From NCBI RefSeq assembly GCF_050315115.1, contig NZ_JBNPOJ010000011.1, positions 1 to 58,623 on the forward strand: 58,623 nt of DNA, in the 5' to 3' direction. Shown piece by piece: positions 5,917-14,800 of the stretch. Numbering within the stretch: the first letter of the stretch is position 1; each line of letters begins with the position of its first letter. The notes under the pieces were generated by a model. The model saw only the letters and a list, made by a program, of their open reading frames with translations. It made no database searches and was not told the origin of the DNA. This DNA is from Peptoniphilus_A sp022767005 (GTDB lineage Bacteria; Bacillota; Clostridia; Tissierellales; Peptoniphilaceae). A program made the translations under genes and the position numbers.

Positions 5917-6261
5917 CTATCTCAACCTTATTATCATATATCCTCTTGGGATTTTATATTGGCTTGCTACCCCTATACTTTTTACAACCTCTGGAGTTCC
6001 TTCCCAAATCTTATTCCCACCAGTCAAAGAATCATATAAGCTAATTTTTGTAATATTACCCCAGTCCTCTTTTGCAATGGGAAATTCAATATCCATGCTA
6101 TTTTGCACTTGCCCATTCATTGGCTCTGTAAAATATACTGGGATTCTTTTATAAGAAAAAGCTACAACCTCTTTTGTGTTTTCCAAAGCACAATAAACTT
6201 GCCTAGATATTAAACTTTCTTTTAACACTCGGTTTTTTTCTACCACTTGCATATTATTCAC
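5917..6261 (-). CDS. baseplate-region protein of unknown function
   Basis: A 114-residue mostly beta protein between the baseplate J gene (overlap eight bases) and the YmfQ-like gene (one base apart). Readable features are VYFTEPMNGQV, IEFPIAKEDWGNITKISLYDS and the ending IPRGYMIIRL. No catalytic motif is visible. Its tight packing in the tail operon implies a structural role in the wedge or fibre junction. The IPRG tetrapeptide resembles the motif of the tip repeat proteins downstream but is too short to prove kinship. Confidence 0.65.
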   Translation of the reverse strand: MNNMQVVEKNRVLKESLISRQVYCALENTKEVVAFSYKRIPVYFTEPMNGQVQNSMDIEFPIAKEDWGNITKISLYDSLTGGNKIWEGTPEVVKSIGVASQYKIPRGYMIIRLR

Positions 6262-7312
6262 TTGTAATCACCCCCAAGCTTTCAAGTTCTGGCACTTCCG
6301 TTTCTTTCATACTTACATTTCCTATACTTCCATTAAGCTTTAACTCGTCATAATCACTTACACCATTGACCTTTAATATTTCCGCTCCCACTTTCGCATA
6401 GGAAACAATATTTTCTTTAAAAGATATGCTATAAAAATATTTTTCTATTCTCTCTTTAATTGCTTGCTTAACTTCAATTAAATTTGCATTTTGAGAAAGT
6501 TTTATCTTTACATCAACTTTAATTTTTTTAGTTGTTGCACTTTCCACTGTTAAATCTTCGTACCTTATAGGAGCTTCTTCCAAGATATGTTTTCTAACTT
6601 TTTCTATAAGTTCAGACCCAACAGCTTTTCTGTTTAATCCAATTACAACGACTTTAACAGTTCCGCCGCCTTTCCAAGTTCTAAAAACCTTAGCATTCCA
6701 TATCCCATCAACTTCAGTAGCCCATAATTTATAATGTGCAGGATTGCCAGCCTTTGGTGGATTTAATAACTTTTCAAAATACCTTTCCCTTAGGTCATCA
6801 TCTGTTTCTTTGTCATAACCATTCATGATTTCCCTTGCATTAGAAATATTGTTAATACCAACTATCTGTGGATTAGACTTGTTTATAGCATTTGGCAAGA
6901 CATTAGCACTGCCCCCGTATTCAGTGGATTTCACTTTTATATTAATGTTTCCAGCTTCAGGGATTACATAATCCTTATCAATTGCAAACTCAACACTACC
7001 AGCTAAAAAAGTAGTTTCTTTAAGTATTACAGTCTTAGGAATACCAGTAACTGTAATTTCTCCCGTTGACTGTGTAGCTTGTTTTCTCCTTAAACCTGCA
7101 ATTTGTAAAACTCTCGCATCAAGTTCTTCATCTTCTAAGTTCATAACATCAAATTTTTTAAAAAGCTCTAATATTACTCTTTGGAAGTCCTCAAAAACTA
7201 TTGCCGCTGCCGACAATATATCATAACTAAAACTATTAGGAGTTTTATCCTCTGTATTACTAAGATTAATCAACATTTCTTGCAAAAATTCCTCTTGCGT
7301 TTTTTCTTGCAT
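6254..7312 (-). CDS. baseplate J-like protein (XkdT-like)
   Basis: A 352-residue protein of the baseplate J family (P2 gpJ, T4 gp6, PBSX XkdT), which forms the baseplate wedges of contractile tails. Typical features include the N-terminal region with LEDEELDARVLQIAGLRRKQAT, the middle GYDKETDDDLRERYFEKLLNPPKAGNPAHYKLWA, and the alpha/beta C-terminus with VKVVVIGLN. The start follows AGGAGGTGAGATA. Length is usual. It follows the XkdS-like gene and overlaps the next gene by eight bases. Confidence 0.92.
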   Translation of the reverse strand: MQEKTQEEFLQEMLINLSNTEDKTPNSFSYDILSAAAIVFEDFQRVILELFKKFDVMNLEDEELDARVLQIAGLRRKQATQSTGEITVTGIPKTVILKETTFLAGSVEFAIDKDYVIPEAGNINIKVKSTEYGGSANVLPNAINKSNPQIVGINNISNAREIMNGYDKETDDDLRERYFEKLLNPPKAGNPAHYKLWATEVDGIWNAKVFRTWKGGGTVKVVVIGLNRKAVGSELIEKVRKHILEEAPIRYEDLTVESATTKKIKVDVKIKLSQNANLIEVKQAIKERIEKYFYSISFKENIVSYAKVGAEILKVNGVSDYDELKLNGSIGNVSMKETEVPELESLGVITSE

Positions 7313-7316
7313 TATC

Positions 7317-7769
7317 TCACCTCCTAATTGTTATATTATTCATTTCCAAAGTTCCATAAATTGTAATAGCCTTAAATTTTACATAGAGTAAACCCTCATC
7401 AAAATCAACTTTAAATTCTTCTAACCTTATAATGTAATCTTTCAAAGCTCTTTTTATAGCTTCCTTTACATATCTTTCAGCTTCAGAGTTTACGTATCCC
7501 TGCGTGTATGCCTTTCCTATTAACGTTTCCAATTCATGACCATAAGACCAAGGGAAGACAACCCACCTATAACGTTCAGACATAAATAGTTTCCAGAGTT
7601 TAACTTTTAAAGCTTCATTCTCATATACAAAATACATTTTTCCGTCTTTTGTCTTAAATCTAGCAGTATCCATATCATAAGCGTACTCCTTAGCAGGTGG
7701 TATCTCTATAAAGTTTTCTTTAACTAATTGAGGATCCATAAAAGGATAAAATTCAGCCACCTTTACCAC
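7317..7769 (-). CDS. XkdS-like (DUF2634) baseplate protein
   Basis: A 150-residue protein of the XkdS/DUF2634 family, a GpW/gp25-like component at the inner baseplate of contractile-tail phages. Recognisable segments are the region with RYRWVVFPWSYGHELETLIGK and the C-terminal beta strand YVKFKAITIYGTLEMNN. It overlaps the XkdR-like gene upstream by seven bases and is followed closely by baseplate J, the conserved order. The start at 7769 follows a GAGGTGG-type site inside the previous gene. Confidence 0.85.
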   Translation of the reverse strand: MVKVAEFYPFMDPQLVKENFIEIPPAKEYAYDMDTARFKTKDGKMYFVYENEALKVKLWKLFMSERYRWVVFPWSYGHELETLIGKAYTQGYVNSEAERYVKEAIKRALKDYIIRLEEFKVDFDEGLLYVKFKAITIYGTLEMNNITIRR

Positions 7770-8143
7770 CTCGCTATTTTAAACATTACATAAATTGTCT
7801 GTTTATCTTTAGATTGTAAACAAGCCACTAAATCGCCAGCTTTTAACTCATCTTTAAATATAATTTTTGCCTTTGGGAAACCACCTTCAACATGAGAATC
7901 CCCCCTGCTGTCATTACCTGTTAATTGTGCCCTTGGGATTTCTATTTCCCTTTCATGACCTTTAACCCAGTATTCATCAAGCTTTATATTTTCTTTCTTA
8001 TACTTGATGTCTCTCATTTTAATAACTAGATTTGGCAACGGACTTATAACCTCTCCAGTCTCACAGTAAGGTAAAACCTCTATTTCTGGTGATGGGTCAA
8101 AAAGTTTTACAATTTCAGCTGCTCCATTATTTTTCTCTTGCAT
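7763..8143 (-). CDS. XkdR-like (DUF2577) tail protein
   Basis: A 126-residue protein matching the DUF2577/XkdR family: short, beta-rich, with LKAGDLVACLQSKDKQTIYVM near the C-terminus. In PBSX-type tails it lies between the hub (XkdQ) and XkdS. The site GGGGG-TTAAG-ATG selects the start. It begins one base after the XkdQ-like gene and overlaps XkdS by seven bases. The precise function in the baseplate is not established. Confidence 0.82.
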   Translation of the reverse strand: MQEKNNGAAEIVKLFDPSPEIEVLPYCETGEVISPLPNLVIKMRDIKYKKENIKLDEYWVKGHEREIEIPRAQLTGNDSRGDSHVEGGFPKAKIIFKDELKAGDLVACLQSKDKQTIYVMFKIARW

Positions 8144-8144
8144 C

Positions 8145-9521
8145 TTAACCCCCTACATACCTATAAGCTTTAGAAAAGGTTCTGCCATTTTGATTACTAA
8201 TACAAACACCGCTATATCCCAGTATCCTTTTACTAACTCCACCAGATTCAATAATTCTAGTAGCATCATATTGCATGGCAACATGTCCCTTTTGCCATAA
8301 TACATCCCCAGGCTGTCTCTCGTTAAAAGGTATCTCTTTAAATCCCAGTGCCTGCGGATTGCTCCTTATCCCTGCCGATGTTATCCTGCCTGATATTTTG
8401 CCCCCTGCTTGCTTATATGCCCAAGTTACAAATCCAGAACAGTCAACACCAGTTTTAGGGTCAGTACCGCCCCACTTGTATTTAGCACCCTTAGCACTTT
8501 CTCCAATTTGTATCGCTTTTTGTGCCGTGCTTCCAGATGCTTTTAAACTTGTAGAATTATCATCCTTATCAGTTTCTGTATCAGTAGAAGTGTCAATATC
8601 TTCCATGACATTATCATAAGAAAGCTCCAAATCCACCACATGATAATTATTAGCAAAAGTATGTTTGTCAGATACAATATAAAATTTACCATTTAAACCA
8701 GTAAAAGGTTCCTTGATAATTACTGCATTACCAGTTATTAGGTCAAAATCTCCCTTAACTCTTACACTTGCAGTCCTTTCAATATCTTTTAACATACCCT
8801 TTGCCCTTGCCTGTGGATCCTCGTCTTTCTCTTGACGATAGATTTCTGTAATTCCACCATCAACACCATTAGATACTTCGCCTATTTCTTTACCTTCAGT
8901 ATCAAACATTTTTACCTTGCTTACTACATTTTCAGAATTTTCTCCATAAGTTGCATTATAAAGATTGCTCTTGCCATCAAGGACATACTTAGCAACAATT
9001 TTGCCTTGTTCTACAATGTCAACATTCCCATTATTCATTCGTATTATATAAGGCTTGCCTGTCTTTTCATTTTCCATTTTATAGGCAGTAAAAACGACAT
9101 TATAAATTGTTTCTAGGTCGAATTTTCTATCAATAGGACTTCCACTTTCAGCTTTACCCACACTTAAAGCAATGCTACCAAAAGCTTCCTTTGCAATAGC
9201 ATCTGGAGTCTTCTTTTCAAAATTAAAAGTTCCCTTGCTCTTATTTGCTAAAATTAATTTATCCAAGCAAGTGATTGACATTATATTATTGTCTATTGAC
9301 TTTTCCTTAGAAAAAACAAAGCCATCAAAAAGAATTTTCCCATCATCATTTATAAGCTGGGTTTTTGCATTCATTGGAATTGTGATTTGTGGAAGATTTT
9401 TATCAGTCCCACTTACAACTACACCAAAGTCCATTTGCCTAGCCGCTTGTCCCTTATCGCCACTCCAAGTTATCTCATTGTAAAATTGGGAAATGTCCTT
9501 GTTATTTGCTATTAGTTTCAT
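8145..9521 (-). CDS. XkdQ-like tail hub fused to NlpC/P60 peptidoglycan hydrolase
   Basis: Residues about 1-310 are an XkdQ/YqbQ-type hub protein (late control D-like), with YNEITWSGDKGQAARQMDF at the start. After a Thr/Asp/Ser-rich linker (about 312-335), residues about 340-458 form an NlpC/P60 domain with catalytic Cys361 (DCSGF) and His413 (GHVAM). Such domains cut gamma-D-Glu-diamino acid or related wall peptides. A hub-borne hydrolase would sit at the tail tip and open the wall during DNA entry. Fusion of a wall hydrolase to the hub is known in Gram-positive phages. It overlaps the LysM gene by four bases (ATGA). Confidence 0.9.
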   Translation of the reverse strand: MKLIANNKDISQFYNEITWSGDKGQAARQMDFGVVVSGTDKNLPQITIPMNAKTQLINDDGKILFDGFVFSKEKSIDNNIMSITCLDKLILANKSKGTFNFEKKTPDAIAKEAFGSIALSVGKAESGSPIDRKFDLETIYNVVFTAYKMENEKTGKPYIIRMNNGNVDIVEQGKIVAKYVLDGKSNLYNATYGENSENVVSKVKMFDTEGKEIGEVSNGVDGGITEIYRQEKDEDPQARAKGMLKDIERTASVRVKGDFDLITGNAVIIKEPFTGLNGKFYIVSDKHTFANNYHVVDLELSYDNVMEDIDTSTDTETDKDDNSTSLKASGSTAQKAIQIGESAKGAKYKWGGTDPKTGVDCSGFVTWAYKQAGGKISGRITSAGIRSNPQALGFKEIPFNERQPGDVLWQKGHVAMQYDATRIIESGGVSKRILGYSGVCISNQNGRTFSKAYRYVGG

Positions 9522-10138
9522 AGCTTTATCACCTTTCCACTAATAGGCTTTTTAAGACCACTTTGTTTCAAAAGCTGTTTTCCGTTTTTTCCATTCCCAG
9601 TTAATTTTTTACCTATGCTCCAAACAGTATCGTATTTGCCCACAGTTAAAAGAGCCATTGTTGGCAATACAACACCTGCAAATCTTTTAATATCCTTTGC
9701 CTTTATAGTTCTATTAATTACTGGTGGCTCATACTCTGTGGCTTCTATTCTCACATACTCACTTAATGCCAAACTATAATATAAATCGCCAGTTCCGTCT
9801 TGCTCTCCACTTGTGTAACTATCAATCAGCACCTCAAAATTATGTGGTGTCTCTGTTATTATCAGTCTTATTGGCTCCTTGGCATTTGCCCAATTTCTAA
9901 TTTTATTATCGTAGTAAAAAGGATCTAAAATTACATCACTTGATTCTAAAAAATAATAATCTTTACTTGGGAAAAAACTTTCAATTGTAAGAGTTTTTAA
10001 CCCCTTTTTCCCTTTTAAGTTTATAGTTCCAACCTCGTTTAAAGTCTCTGTATTATTATTTTGTGGCTCCTCAATATTATAAAAAGGAGTGATTGGGAGC
10101 CTCAACCTATCTCCATTATGTGTCAACCATACTTCCAT
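9518..10138 (-). CDS. XkdP-like tail protein with LysM domain
   Basis: A 206-residue protein. The N-terminal 140 residues resemble XkdP/gp53-like tail proteins (VWLTHNGDRLRLPITPF, GLKTLTIESFFPSKDYYF). The C-terminus (about 155-206) is a LysM module (GKYDTVWSIGKKLTGNGKNGKQL, ending PISGKVIKL). LysM modules bind wall glycan, or act as a structural joint in baseplate proteins such as T4 gp53. It lies between tape measure (shared base, TAATG-type junction) and the hub gene. Length and order are typical of PBSX-type clusters. Confidence 0.85.
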   Translation of the reverse strand: MEVWLTHNGDRLRLPITPFYNIEEPQNNNTETLNEVGTINLKGKKGLKTLTIESFFPSKDYYFLESSDVILDPFYYDNKIRNWANAKEPIRLIITETPHNFEVLIDSYTSGEQDGTGDLYYSLALSEYVRIEATEYEPPVINRTIKAKDIKRFAGVVLPTMALLTVGKYDTVWSIGKKLTGNGKNGKQLLKQSGLKKPISGKVIKL

Positions 10139-12237
10139 TAAGTTAAGCCCCCAATCCTATTTTCTTTAGCAATTTTTAATTTATTTGCTACACCGTTTAT
10201 AATTTTGTCAATATCAGCTTCTTCTCTTACTACAATTTGGTCTGCTATTTTTGGAATTGTAATTGTAACATTGTTGTTTTTAGTATGTCCCATCTTGTAG
10301 GCTTCTGCCACTGATTTATCATGTGGCATAACTCTAGAACCTCTCGGCAAATCGACAATTTCTCCACCTTTTTCGTGGATTTGTACAATACCACCCTTCC
10401 AAAAATTAGTACCCTTTGCAAGTTTCGGTATAAGCGGAATATTTATTCCTTTTCCACCTACTAAAGGCACCCAATCGGGAACTTGTATATTATTAAGCCC
10501 ACCAATACCACGATTGATAAAGTCAATAACACCGTTCATTATGGATTTTGCAAAGTTCTTTATTCCACCAAAAACAGTTTTAAAAATTCCTACAACACCA
10601 TTCCAAGCGGAATTCCAAGAGTTTATAAAAGTACCTTTAATAAAAGAAATAATACTGTTAAATAAGTTTTTCACACCGTCTATAAATCCAGTGATTTTTT
10701 TAATGATACTCTTAATTACATTACCAGATACTTCTTTGAAGTGGTGAAAACTATTTGTTACAGATGCAATTACTCTTGTTACAACGGGCTTTATTTTTTT
10801 CCAGTTAATAATTAAAAGAACAATTGCCGCTACAACTCCCATTATTACAAAACCCATTGGACCAAACCCCGCAACCCATTTAACTAAAGACTTAGCACCC
10901 TTGCCTATGGATTTATTTAGCTTTCCAAAGCTTTTAAACAATATGCCAAAGCCACTGTTACCTACCAACTTGCTAAAACTTCCAGCATCTTTTAAGGCTT
11001 TAGAAAAATCAGAAATCTTATAATTGACTTTACCTAGAATAAAAAAGATTTTACTAAATCCTATAATCATTGGGCCCATAGCCGCCGCCATACCCAGCCA
11101 TTTAACAATGTTTTGTTTTTGTTTGTCAGATAGACCGCTAAACCACTTAGTAAGTCGCTGCACTTTTCCTATGGCTTTTTCTAAGAGTGGACCCCAAATT
11201 CCTGAAGATGCATCAAAGAGTTCTGAACCTGCCACTTTTAAACTATTAAATAATCTTTTAAAATTATCTATTGGATCCCGCGTCTCATCAAAAGTAGCCG
11301 TTACAGACCCCTTGGCTAAATCCGCCGCATTAGCAAAGGCTTTAAAGTCCAAAGCACCACGATTTATAGCATCAAGCATAAATGTAGCACCCCTTGAGCC
11401 GAAGTATTTACTTGCAATATTTAACTTATCAGCTTCAGAACTTGCCCCGTCTAACTCTTTTTGTAAAGATTTAAGACCTTCACTCATTCCCTTTCCTTCT
11501 TTAGCAAAGGCGACTTGTGCCTTCGACATATAGGACATTGTCCTGCTTGTATCGATACCAGACTTTTCTAAACTACCCATTAAAGCAGTCGCTTGTGCAA
11601 AGTCTAGTTTCAAGCTTTTAAGTTGCGGCGCCCCTCTAATTAGAGCATCAAAGAGTTTATCAGTTCCCTGCCCTGTGTCTTGTGCAGTTTTAGTTACAGC
11701 ATCAAGCACTTTATCCAGGTCTTTACCTTCTACACCCATTGCATCCATCGCTTGTTTTGCCTGTATAGATGCTTGAGATATATCCTGCCCGTTGATTTCT
11801 GCAAATTTAATAACTTGTTCAGAAGCATCCTCTAAGGCTTTTCCAGTTAAACCAAATTGTGTGTTGACTTCTCCCACTGCATCGCCAATTTGTTGCAAGT
11901 CAGCTGGCACTTTATCCACTAAGTTACTAAAAGTCTCCTTAAAAGCATCCATGTCTTTGCCAGTTGCACCAGTTTTTGTTGCTATGGTGTCAAGTGCTTC
12001 ATCAACTTCCTTCCAAGCTTTAGTGCTAAATGCACCAATGGCAGCTATGGGAGCAGTAAGTCCTTTTGTCAGTGTTTTTCCTATTCCATTAAGGTTTTTA
12101 CCTGTTGCCCAAAGACCATCAGCAGTTCGCTTATAATTGCTCTGAAAGCGTGTCAAACGATTATCTATCACTTCAAGAGGTTTGGAAAACTTGTCTACAA
12201 GTCGCAAAGTAGCATCAAATATTTTACTTTTCGCCAT
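10138..12237 (-). CDS. tail tape measure protein (TP901 family)
   Basis: A 699-residue protein whose length sets tail length. Residues about 70-350 match the TP901-type tape measure core (AFSTKAWKEVDEALDTIATKTGATGK, ATALMGSLEKSGID, GPLLEKAIGKVQRL). Hydrophobic segments follow (about 375-400 and 455-480). A Gly-rich C-terminal part with ARGTNFW-like and EKGGEIVDLPRGSRVMP motifs is typical of the family. The start ATG overlaps the end of the frameshift extension of the tail chaperone, and GGAGG precedes it. It is short for a myovirus, suggesting a tail of modest length. Confidence 0.95.
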   Translation of the reverse strand: MAKSKIFDATLRLVDKFSKPLEVIDNRLTRFQSNYKRTADGLWATGKNLNGIGKTLTKGLTAPIAAIGAFSTKAWKEVDEALDTIATKTGATGKDMDAFKETFSNLVDKVPADLQQIGDAVGEVNTQFGLTGKALEDASEQVIKFAEINGQDISQASIQAKQAMDAMGVEGKDLDKVLDAVTKTAQDTGQGTDKLFDALIRGAPQLKSLKLDFAQATALMGSLEKSGIDTSRTMSYMSKAQVAFAKEGKGMSEGLKSLQKELDGASSEADKLNIASKYFGSRGATFMLDAINRGALDFKAFANAADLAKGSVTATFDETRDPIDNFKRLFNSLKVAGSELFDASSGIWGPLLEKAIGKVQRLTKWFSGLSDKQKQNIVKWLGMAAAMGPMIIGFSKIFFILGKVNYKISDFSKALKDAGSFSKLVGNSGFGILFKSFGKLNKSIGKGAKSLVKWVAGFGPMGFVIMGVVAAIVLLIINWKKIKPVVTRVIASVTNSFHHFKEVSGNVIKSIIKKITGFIDGVKNLFNSIISFIKGTFINSWNSAWNGVVGIFKTVFGGIKNFAKSIMNGVIDFINRGIGGLNNIQVPDWVPLVGGKGINIPLIPKLAKGTNFWKGGIVQIHEKGGEIVDLPRGSRVMPHDKSVAEAYKMGHTKNNNVTITIPKIADQIVVREEADIDKIINGVANKLKIAKENRIGGLT

Positions 12238-12409
12238 ATAAAGCCTCCATTTCTCTTTGTTCTTCCTCTAAATCTTCAATTTCTTTTAAAAAAAATGCCC
12301 TAGTGATTACTTTTTCTCCATAGGGCATTTTAAGATATTTATAAGGACTCCAACCTTTTTTTCTATATAACCAATACGCAGTTTGCACATGGTGGTCGGA
12401 GTCAATTAG
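12224..12409 (-). CDS. -1 frameshift extension of the tail assembly chaperone
   Basis: A frame of 61 codons with no start codon of its own, opening at the end of the XkdN-like gene. It reads LIDSDHHVQTAYWLYRKK, then GWSPYKYLKMPYGEKVITRA and a Glu-rich helix, clearly protein-like. It is entered by slippage at A-AAA-AAC (12409-12415), joining VK-N to LIDS, to give about 196 residues in all. This matches the lambda G-GT type arrangement conserved before tape measure genes. It ends inside the tape measure start (12224). Confidence 0.85.
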   Translation of the reverse strand, partial: LIDSDHHVQTAYWLYRKKGWSPYKYLKMPYGEKVITRAFFLKEIEDLEEEQREMEALYGEK

Positions 12410-12415
12410 TTTTTT
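12346..12415 (-). promoter_or_regulatory. programmed -1 frameshift signal
   Basis: Slippery heptamer A-AAA-AAC in the zero frame (12409-12415). Five bases later comes a 10-bp stem: GACTCCGACC (12394-12403) pairs with GGTTGGAGTC (12346-12355), nine Watson-Crick pairs and one G-U. The spacing and stem are those of classic -1 stimulatory elements. The 38-base loop might add a pseudoknot. Confidence 0.85.
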
Positions 12416-12813
12416 ACTTTACTTTCCTCATCTTCATATCCAGATAAGTCCTCAATAGCAGATGATAAAATGTCCATCTCGCCTGATAACATCAACTTTT
12501 CTACTAACTCGTTTGGTGTCTTTGCACCAAATTTCTTTTGTAATTCTTTATTTTTAAATACATCAGGGCAGCCTTCCACAATAGTTCTTAATTGTGTTCT
12601 GTATCTAATAAGATTTACCTTAGCACTGTTGCCCTTTCTCATTGTAATGTCTAGGGATTCTTCAGCAATTTCTCCAGACATTGCAGGGTCTAAAGCTTGA
12701 ATAGGGAAAATAAATTCTTCCCCGCCTAATTTATTTAATTTAATCTTTACTTCTCCCTTTGGCATTTTTAATTTGCCAGCATCAAATTGCATAAGTTTTT
12801 CTACTGCGTTCAT
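12406..12813 (-). CDS. XkdN-like tail assembly chaperone, zero-frame product
   Basis: A 135-residue protein, mostly helical and acidic, with KLGGEEFIFPIQALDPAMSGEIAEESLD and VEGCPDVFKNKELQKKFG, matching the XkdN/gp14-like chaperone position between tail tube and tape measure. The start at 12813 (MNAVEKLM) follows GAGGAGTGAG. An upstream ATG at 12846 lies within the tube gene and is less likely. The last codons contain the slippery sequence that yields the longer product. Chaperones of this kind coat the tape measure protein during tail assembly. Confidence 0.85.
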   Translation of the reverse strand: MNAVEKLMQFDAGKLKMPKGEVKIKLNKLGGEEFIFPIQALDPAMSGEIAEESLDITMRKGNSAKVNLIRYRTQLRTIVEGCPDVFKNKELQKKFGAKTPNELVEKLMLSGEMDILSSAIEDLSGYEDEESKVKN

Positions 12814-12817
12814 TTTC

Positions 12818-13255
12818 TCACTCCTCAATATAATCATACAGTTCATAATGTCTAAAATTAAAAGATATAGTCTCCTCTAGTGCCTTTGCGTGTTCAAAAT
12901 CAAAAAGCGTTAAATCAGAAAAAGTAACATTTTTAAGCATTATTCTTTCTGCACCAAGAGCAGTAGGGTCATCTAATTTACCCATAATTTTAACAACTGG
13001 CGTTCTTCCTTGTGATATTTTATCGTGCATAAGTCGTATCCCTATAGAAGAATATTTCCCCATTGTCAAAGAGCCAGAGCCTTCTAATTCAAGGAGTTTT
13101 TTCCCTTTCCAAAGGTCTCTAGGTCTTAAAACATCGCCATTAGTCATAGCTACTTTAGCCTCGAATTTTGTAAGAGTAGCTAAATAGATGTCCTCCACCC
13201 ATATCTCTCCGAAAGTACCATTAATTATTTGTTCGTCTTGTATATCTCTTTTCAT
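12818..13255 (-). CDS. XkdM-like tail tube protein
   Basis: A 145-residue protein of the XkdM/tail core family. Features: INGTFGEIWVEDIYLA near the start, KVAMTNGDVLRPRDLWKG, KYSSIGIRLMHDKI and the closing beta region with FNFRHYELYDYI. Hexamers stack to form the inner tube of the contractile tail. It follows the sheath gene by 11 bases and precedes the chaperone. The start follows GAGGTGAGAAG. Length agrees with the family. Confidence 0.9.
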   Translation of the reverse strand: MKRDIQDEQIINGTFGEIWVEDIYLATLTKFEAKVAMTNGDVLRPRDLWKGKKLLELEGSGSLTMGKYSSIGIRLMHDKISQGRTPVVKIMGKLDDPTALGAERIMLKNVTFSDLTLFDFEHAKALEETISFNFRHYELYDYIEE

Positions 13256-13266
13256 CTTCTCACCTC

Positions 13267-14376
13267 TTAAATAACTACATCAAGTTCAATTTCTTCAATA
13301 GCATCAAGAATTTTACAATAAGCTCTTAAAAATACCTTGTCCTTTGTATCAGCTTCTTTAATTTCCTTTAGATCCATTTCATCAACTGTTCTTTTGTCAA
13401 TTGTTTGATAGCCCATAGACTTTAAAAATGCTTTTTGTGCCTCAGTATTAATTTCCACATGAGATGAACCCTTAGCAAGTAGCCCATCATTTTCAAGGAT
13501 TTCCATATATCCCAAAATCGCAGACATTAAAAGCACCTTGTTATCGTAAGAGTTAGCATATTTACCAATATATGAATCTTGTGCAGCCCATTGGATGTCG
13601 TCAGCCATTGCATCCATAATGTCGACTATCTTAATTTTTCTAAAGGATTCACCCTCTAATTGACTAGTAGTTACAAGAGAGTTAATACCTCTTGCTACCT
13701 TGATTTTCTCGCCATCGTTTAATAATACAAATTCGCCCTTACCGATTTTTTGGTTAATTTCCTCTTGTGTATAATGAGTACAAGCCTTTAATTCTGGCAA
13801 TGGTGCATAAGTACAAGCTATTTGCATTGGTGTGCCTGCAATAAGACCTGCAATCCTTGACGTATATTCATTTGTTTTGTATTCTTTTTCCTCTGTGCTT
13901 ACACTTGGCATTGTGTAGTTAATGATTTTTTTATTGTCAGCATTGACATTTGCAGCAACAAATTTACATCTTTTGTCCTTATTGTCATTAAGTGTCTTTA
14001 TCCAAGTTGCAATTTTTTCACTGTCTACCTCATCAGCAAAGGGTACAGCTAGATAATCCCATCTAAGAGTTTCCAAAAGTTTAAAGGCTTCTGTTGTAAC
14101 ATCAAATTTTGGTTTATCAGCATTTTCAGACTGTTCAACAACTAAAATTACTTTTTTAGGTGTCTTTTGGTATCCTATAAGTGCCAATTCAACTTGTTCC
14201 TTATTCCTTTCAGACAGTCCCTTTGGTATGTCAGAAGATGTATATATTTCAAACTTTCCTTTTAATTCTCTTTCCTGCAACACTAAAGCTACAATTCCTC
14301 TAATACTTCTGCCAATTCTTGCAATTCCTTGCTCCGTAAAGCGTATGTGTAGATATGGTAAACCTAATTTAGCCAT
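13267..14376 (-). CDS. contractile tail sheath protein (XkdK-like)
   Basis: A 369-residue sheath protein. Characteristic parts are the N-terminal LPYLHIRFTEQGIARI, the middle AWNYLAVP-like segment (RWDYLAVPFADEVDSEKIATW), and the C-terminal catalytic-free core with GEFVLLNDGEKIKVARGINSL and FLRAYCKILDAIEEIELDV. The sheath shortens on infection to drive the tube through the wall, which shows the phage is a myovirus-type. The start at 14376 (MAKLGLPY) follows AAAGGAGAC; a start at 14400 would place translation inside the previous gene. Confidence 0.93.
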   Translation of the reverse strand: MAKLGLPYLHIRFTEQGIARIGRSIRGIVALVLQERELKGKFEIYTSSDIPKGLSERNKEQVELALIGYQKTPKKVILVVEQSENADKPKFDVTTEAFKLLETLRWDYLAVPFADEVDSEKIATWIKTLNDNKDKRCKFVAANVNADNKKIINYTMPSVSTEEKEYKTNEYTSRIAGLIAGTPMQIACTYAPLPELKACTHYTQEEINQKIGKGEFVLLNDGEKIKVARGINSLVTTSQLEGESFRKIKIVDIMDAMADDIQWAAQDSYIGKYANSYDNKVLLMSAILGYMEILENDGLLAKGSSHVEINTEAQKAFLKSMGYQTIDKRTVDEMDLKEIKEADTKDKVFLRAYCKILDAIEEIELDVVI

Positions 14377-14800
14377 TTTGTCTCCTTTCATATTCAACAA
14401 AAATATCTTTCATTAATTCAAAATCAACTTCATTTTTCAATTTATCCACATAGAAACCTAAATCAAAATTAAAAAATAATGTATTTTCTTCAATTTCCCA
14501 GCTATTTCTTGTGATTAAAATATATAAATCATTAATTTTTAAACTATAATTAAAAATTTCAGATAATTTGTCCCCTATTTCCATAAGTTCATTTTTATCC
14601 GCCTTTTGATACTGGACTACTACTCCATAACTTAAATAGTCATTAGTATTTGAATAGGATTCCCTTTCAAACGTTTCAAAATAAACAAAAAAATAAGGCT
14701 CTTTAAAGTCTTGTTTCGCCTCGCTATTTATTACTTTTTCCTTAAAATTCTCGTGGATCTTTGCCGTAATTCCTTTTTTAAGGTCTTTTCCCCTAATCAT
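14369..14800 (-). CDS. tail terminator-region protein (DUF6838-like)
   Basis: A 143-residue protein located between the gp10-like gene and the sheath gene, the usual place of the tail terminator in myoviruses. Visible segments are EPYFFVYFETFERESYSNTNDYLSYGVVV, LYILITRNSWEIEENTLFFNFDLGF. The pattern fits the DUF6838 family of clostridial phages, which I take to be a tail terminator or neck protein by position. Codon use is as AT-rich as its neighbours. It starts one base after the previous gene and overlaps the sheath start. Confidence 0.7.
   Translation of the reverse strand: MIRGKDLKKGITAKIHENFKEKVINSEAKQDFKEPYFFVYFETFERESYSNTNDYLSYGVVVQYQKADKNELMEIGDKLSEIFNYSLKINDLYILITRNSWEIEENTLFFNFDLGFYVDKLKNEVDFELMKDIFVEYERRQNG

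Noticed and set aside
11024..11533. Long plus-strand reading frame opposite the tape measure gene (also 11792-12136)
   Set aside because: Antisense frame of a strongly recognised gene, without ribosome site or protein-like features; a shadow.
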